A stretch of DNA of 64,000 nucleotides from Thermoanaerobacteraceae bacterium (GTDB taxonomy: Bacteria > Bacillota > JADQBR01): the NCBI GenBank assembly GCA_017656305.1, contig JACDOG010000006.1, positions 1-64,000 on the forward strand, in the 5' to 3' direction. Under the pieces are notes generated by a model, which worked only from the letters and a program-made list of their open reading frames with translations, had not been told where the DNA came from and searched no databases. A program made the position numbers and the translations under genes. Shown here in pieces: positions 62,893 to 64,000 of this stretch (positions are counted from its first letter, which is position 1; each line of letters starts with the position of its first letter).

Positions 62893-64000
62893 GTGATAGA
62901 GCGGCGTCCGTTGGTTTTTGCTGCTGGTTGCATGTTGCTGGGAATGGCATTGGCCCCACTGGCAGATGTAAAATTTTTGGCCGTGGGGCTGGCCTTGATT
63001 CTGCTCCCGGCAGTTTATCCAATACAAAAATATCTAAAAATTTCACTTGTCCAGGTCAGCATGCTACTGGGCTTTTTTGTTATAGGCTTATTATGGGTGC
63101 AGCTGGCCCTGCATACCAGCCCGGTTACCAGCAGTTTTGCTGGCCAGAAAGTGACTCTGATGGGAAAGGTAATTAAGAGCACGGAATACGATAACCGTGA
63201 TGAGATAGTTCTCAAAGCCGGTCAACTGCAAGCTGCGGGCACGCGCATATTGCTGAATGAAAAAGTGCTGGTAGTTTTTTACAACCGGCGCCGGGCCTAT
63301 TTACCTGGTGACCGAGTAAAAGTTACCGGAAAAGTGATCTTGCCGACAAGCGGTGGCAATATCGGCGAATTCAATTACCGCGCGTACCTGCGTCGGCAGG
63401 GGATTTTCAGCCGGCTTGTGGCAGAGGACAGTGAATTGATGCAAACCGGTGGGTTTTCTTTCAGCCGTGTCACAGCCATGTTTAAGCGGCAGACCGTAAA
63501 TAATTTTTTCCGGGTCCTGACCGGGAAACAGGCGGCGGTTGTCACAGGTGTGCTGCTGGGTGATAAGCAATATCTTGAGCGCAAACATGAAGAACTTTAT
63601 AAAGACCTGGGAGTAATGCATGTCTTTGCGGTCAGCGGCATGCATGTGGGGTTTGTGGCTTCCGCGATACTGGGTCTGTGTCATGTAATGCGGCTGCCCG
63701 GTGCCCCCCGTTTTTTCCTGACTGTTTGTGGACTGGTTCTCTATGCCGGGCTGGCCGGGTTCAGTGCTTCCGTGGTCCGGGCCACCATTATGACAGCTGT
63801 CGGGTTGGGTGCCTATTTCGTGGACCGGCGCAAGGATTTTTATAACGCGCTGGCCCTTGCTGCATTGGCCTGGCTGGTATGGCATCCTCTAGCGTTGTTT
63901 GATGCCGGGTTTCAGCTTTCGTTTGCTGCTGCCTTCAGCATCTACTATCTGTATCCCCTTGGAGACAGGCTGCTTTCCTTCCTGCCGTCCTGGCGCGGCG
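62893..64000 (+). CDS. comEC: Competence protein ComEC/Rec2 (N-terminal part, runs off the window)
   Basis: The open frame continues to the right edge without a stop; about 369 codons are visible. Two membrane segments at the start, then the DUF4131 region (about 70-180) and the Competence domain from about 200, with VMHVFAVSGMHVGFVAS and the GFSASVVRATIM stretch. It should form the channel that brings single-stranded DNA through the membrane. GTG at 62893 is taken as start; an in-frame GTG at 62884 is possible. The C-terminal metallo-beta-lactamase domain, if present, lies outside. Confidence 0.93.
   Translation, partial: MIERRPLVFAAGCMLLGMALAPLADVKFLAVGLALILLPAVYPIQKYLKISLVQVSMLLGFFVIGLLWVQLALHTSPVTSSFAGQKVTLMGKVIKSTEYDNRDEIVLKAGQLQAAGTRILLNEKVLVVFYNRRRAYLPGDRVKVTGKVILPTSGGNIGEFNYRAYLRRQGIFSRLVAEDSELMQTGGFSFSRVTAMFKRQTVNNFFRVLTGKQAAVVTGVLLGDKQYLERKHEELYKDLGVMHVFAVSGMHVGFVASAILGLCHVMRLPGAPRFFLTVCGLVLYAGLAGFSASVVRATIMTAVGLGAYFVDRRKDFYNALALAALAWLVWHPLALFDAGFQLSFAAAFSIYYLYPLGDRLLSFLPSWRG

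Overview
The window reads as chromosomal DNA of an anaerobic, endospore-forming Firmicute of the class Clostridia, most like the Peptococcaceae / Desulfotomaculum-Thermincola side of that class (inference from gene content and order, not from a database search). The reasons are: sporulation and germination genes (GerMN lipoprotein, LonB, a SpoIVFA-like protein and a Spo0B-like protein between rpmA and obg); anaerobic redox genes (Rex, 2-hydroxyacyl-CoA dehydratase-type proteins, a split-Soret-type cytochrome); T-box leaders on valS and leuS; tRNA genes with encoded CCA ends; and sigma-A-type promoters. Most of the window is ordinary housekeeping DNA with strong ribosome binding sites, including many TTG and GTG starts.

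Layout. 1-550: a terminator followed directly by a collapsed group II intron that keeps its ends and the last part of its maturase. 0.6-5 kb: a LytTR response regulator diverging from a GerMN lipoprotein gene and an SH3-rich cell-wall amidase. 5.1-8.6 kb: a sulfur/redox island with a split YeeE/YedE (TsuA-like) transporter, TusA, a LysR regulator and a Tat-exported di-heme split-Soret-type cytochrome. 9-16.5 kb: an UPF0316 membrane protein, then murI, an orphan glutamate mutase E subunit, a 2-hydroxyacyl-CoA dehydratase-like protein with its activator ATPase, a metallo-beta-lactamase-fold protein, rph, rdgB and a YfcE-type phosphoesterase. 16.5-17.35 kb: seven tRNA genes behind tandem promoters. 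17.6-26.1 kb: protein quality control (tig, clpP, clpX, lonB, lon, engB). 26-29.4 kb: a DMT exporter, a small membrane protein, meaB and a second C_GCAxxG_C_C protein. 29.4-36 kb: T-box-valS, folC, rex, maf, radC. 36-44.8 kb: the rod-shape and division block mreB-mreC-mreD-pbp2-minC-minD-minE-rodA and a SpoIVFA-like protein. 45-49.2 kb: a radical SAM/DUF2344 pair and RNase G. 49.2-62.9 kb: rplU-prp-rpmA-spo0B-obg-proB-proA, a short antisense gene, nadD-yqeK-rsfS, T-box-leuS, a DUF4282 protein, a divergent adenine-deaminase-family protein, comEA and a thiamine-binding-type protein. comEC runs off the right edge.

How the genes fit together. The 36-44.8 kb block makes the elongation machinery (MreBCD, PBP2, RodA) and places the septum (MinCDE). 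Its MinC has only the C-terminal domain. The 49-52 kb block pairs the Prp protease with the extended L27 that it trims. The part that departs most from standard gene order is 10.6-14.6 kb, where glmE and two HgdBC-like genes sit inside a murI...rph-rdgB operon. The glutamate mutase E subunit there keeps its three substrate-binding arginines but has alanine where the known enzyme has Tyr177, and no cobalamin-binding partner is encoded in the window. Several intergenic palindromes (about 27.3, 28.85, 37.2 and 43.8 kb) are dispersed repeats, two of them sharing a 12-base core.
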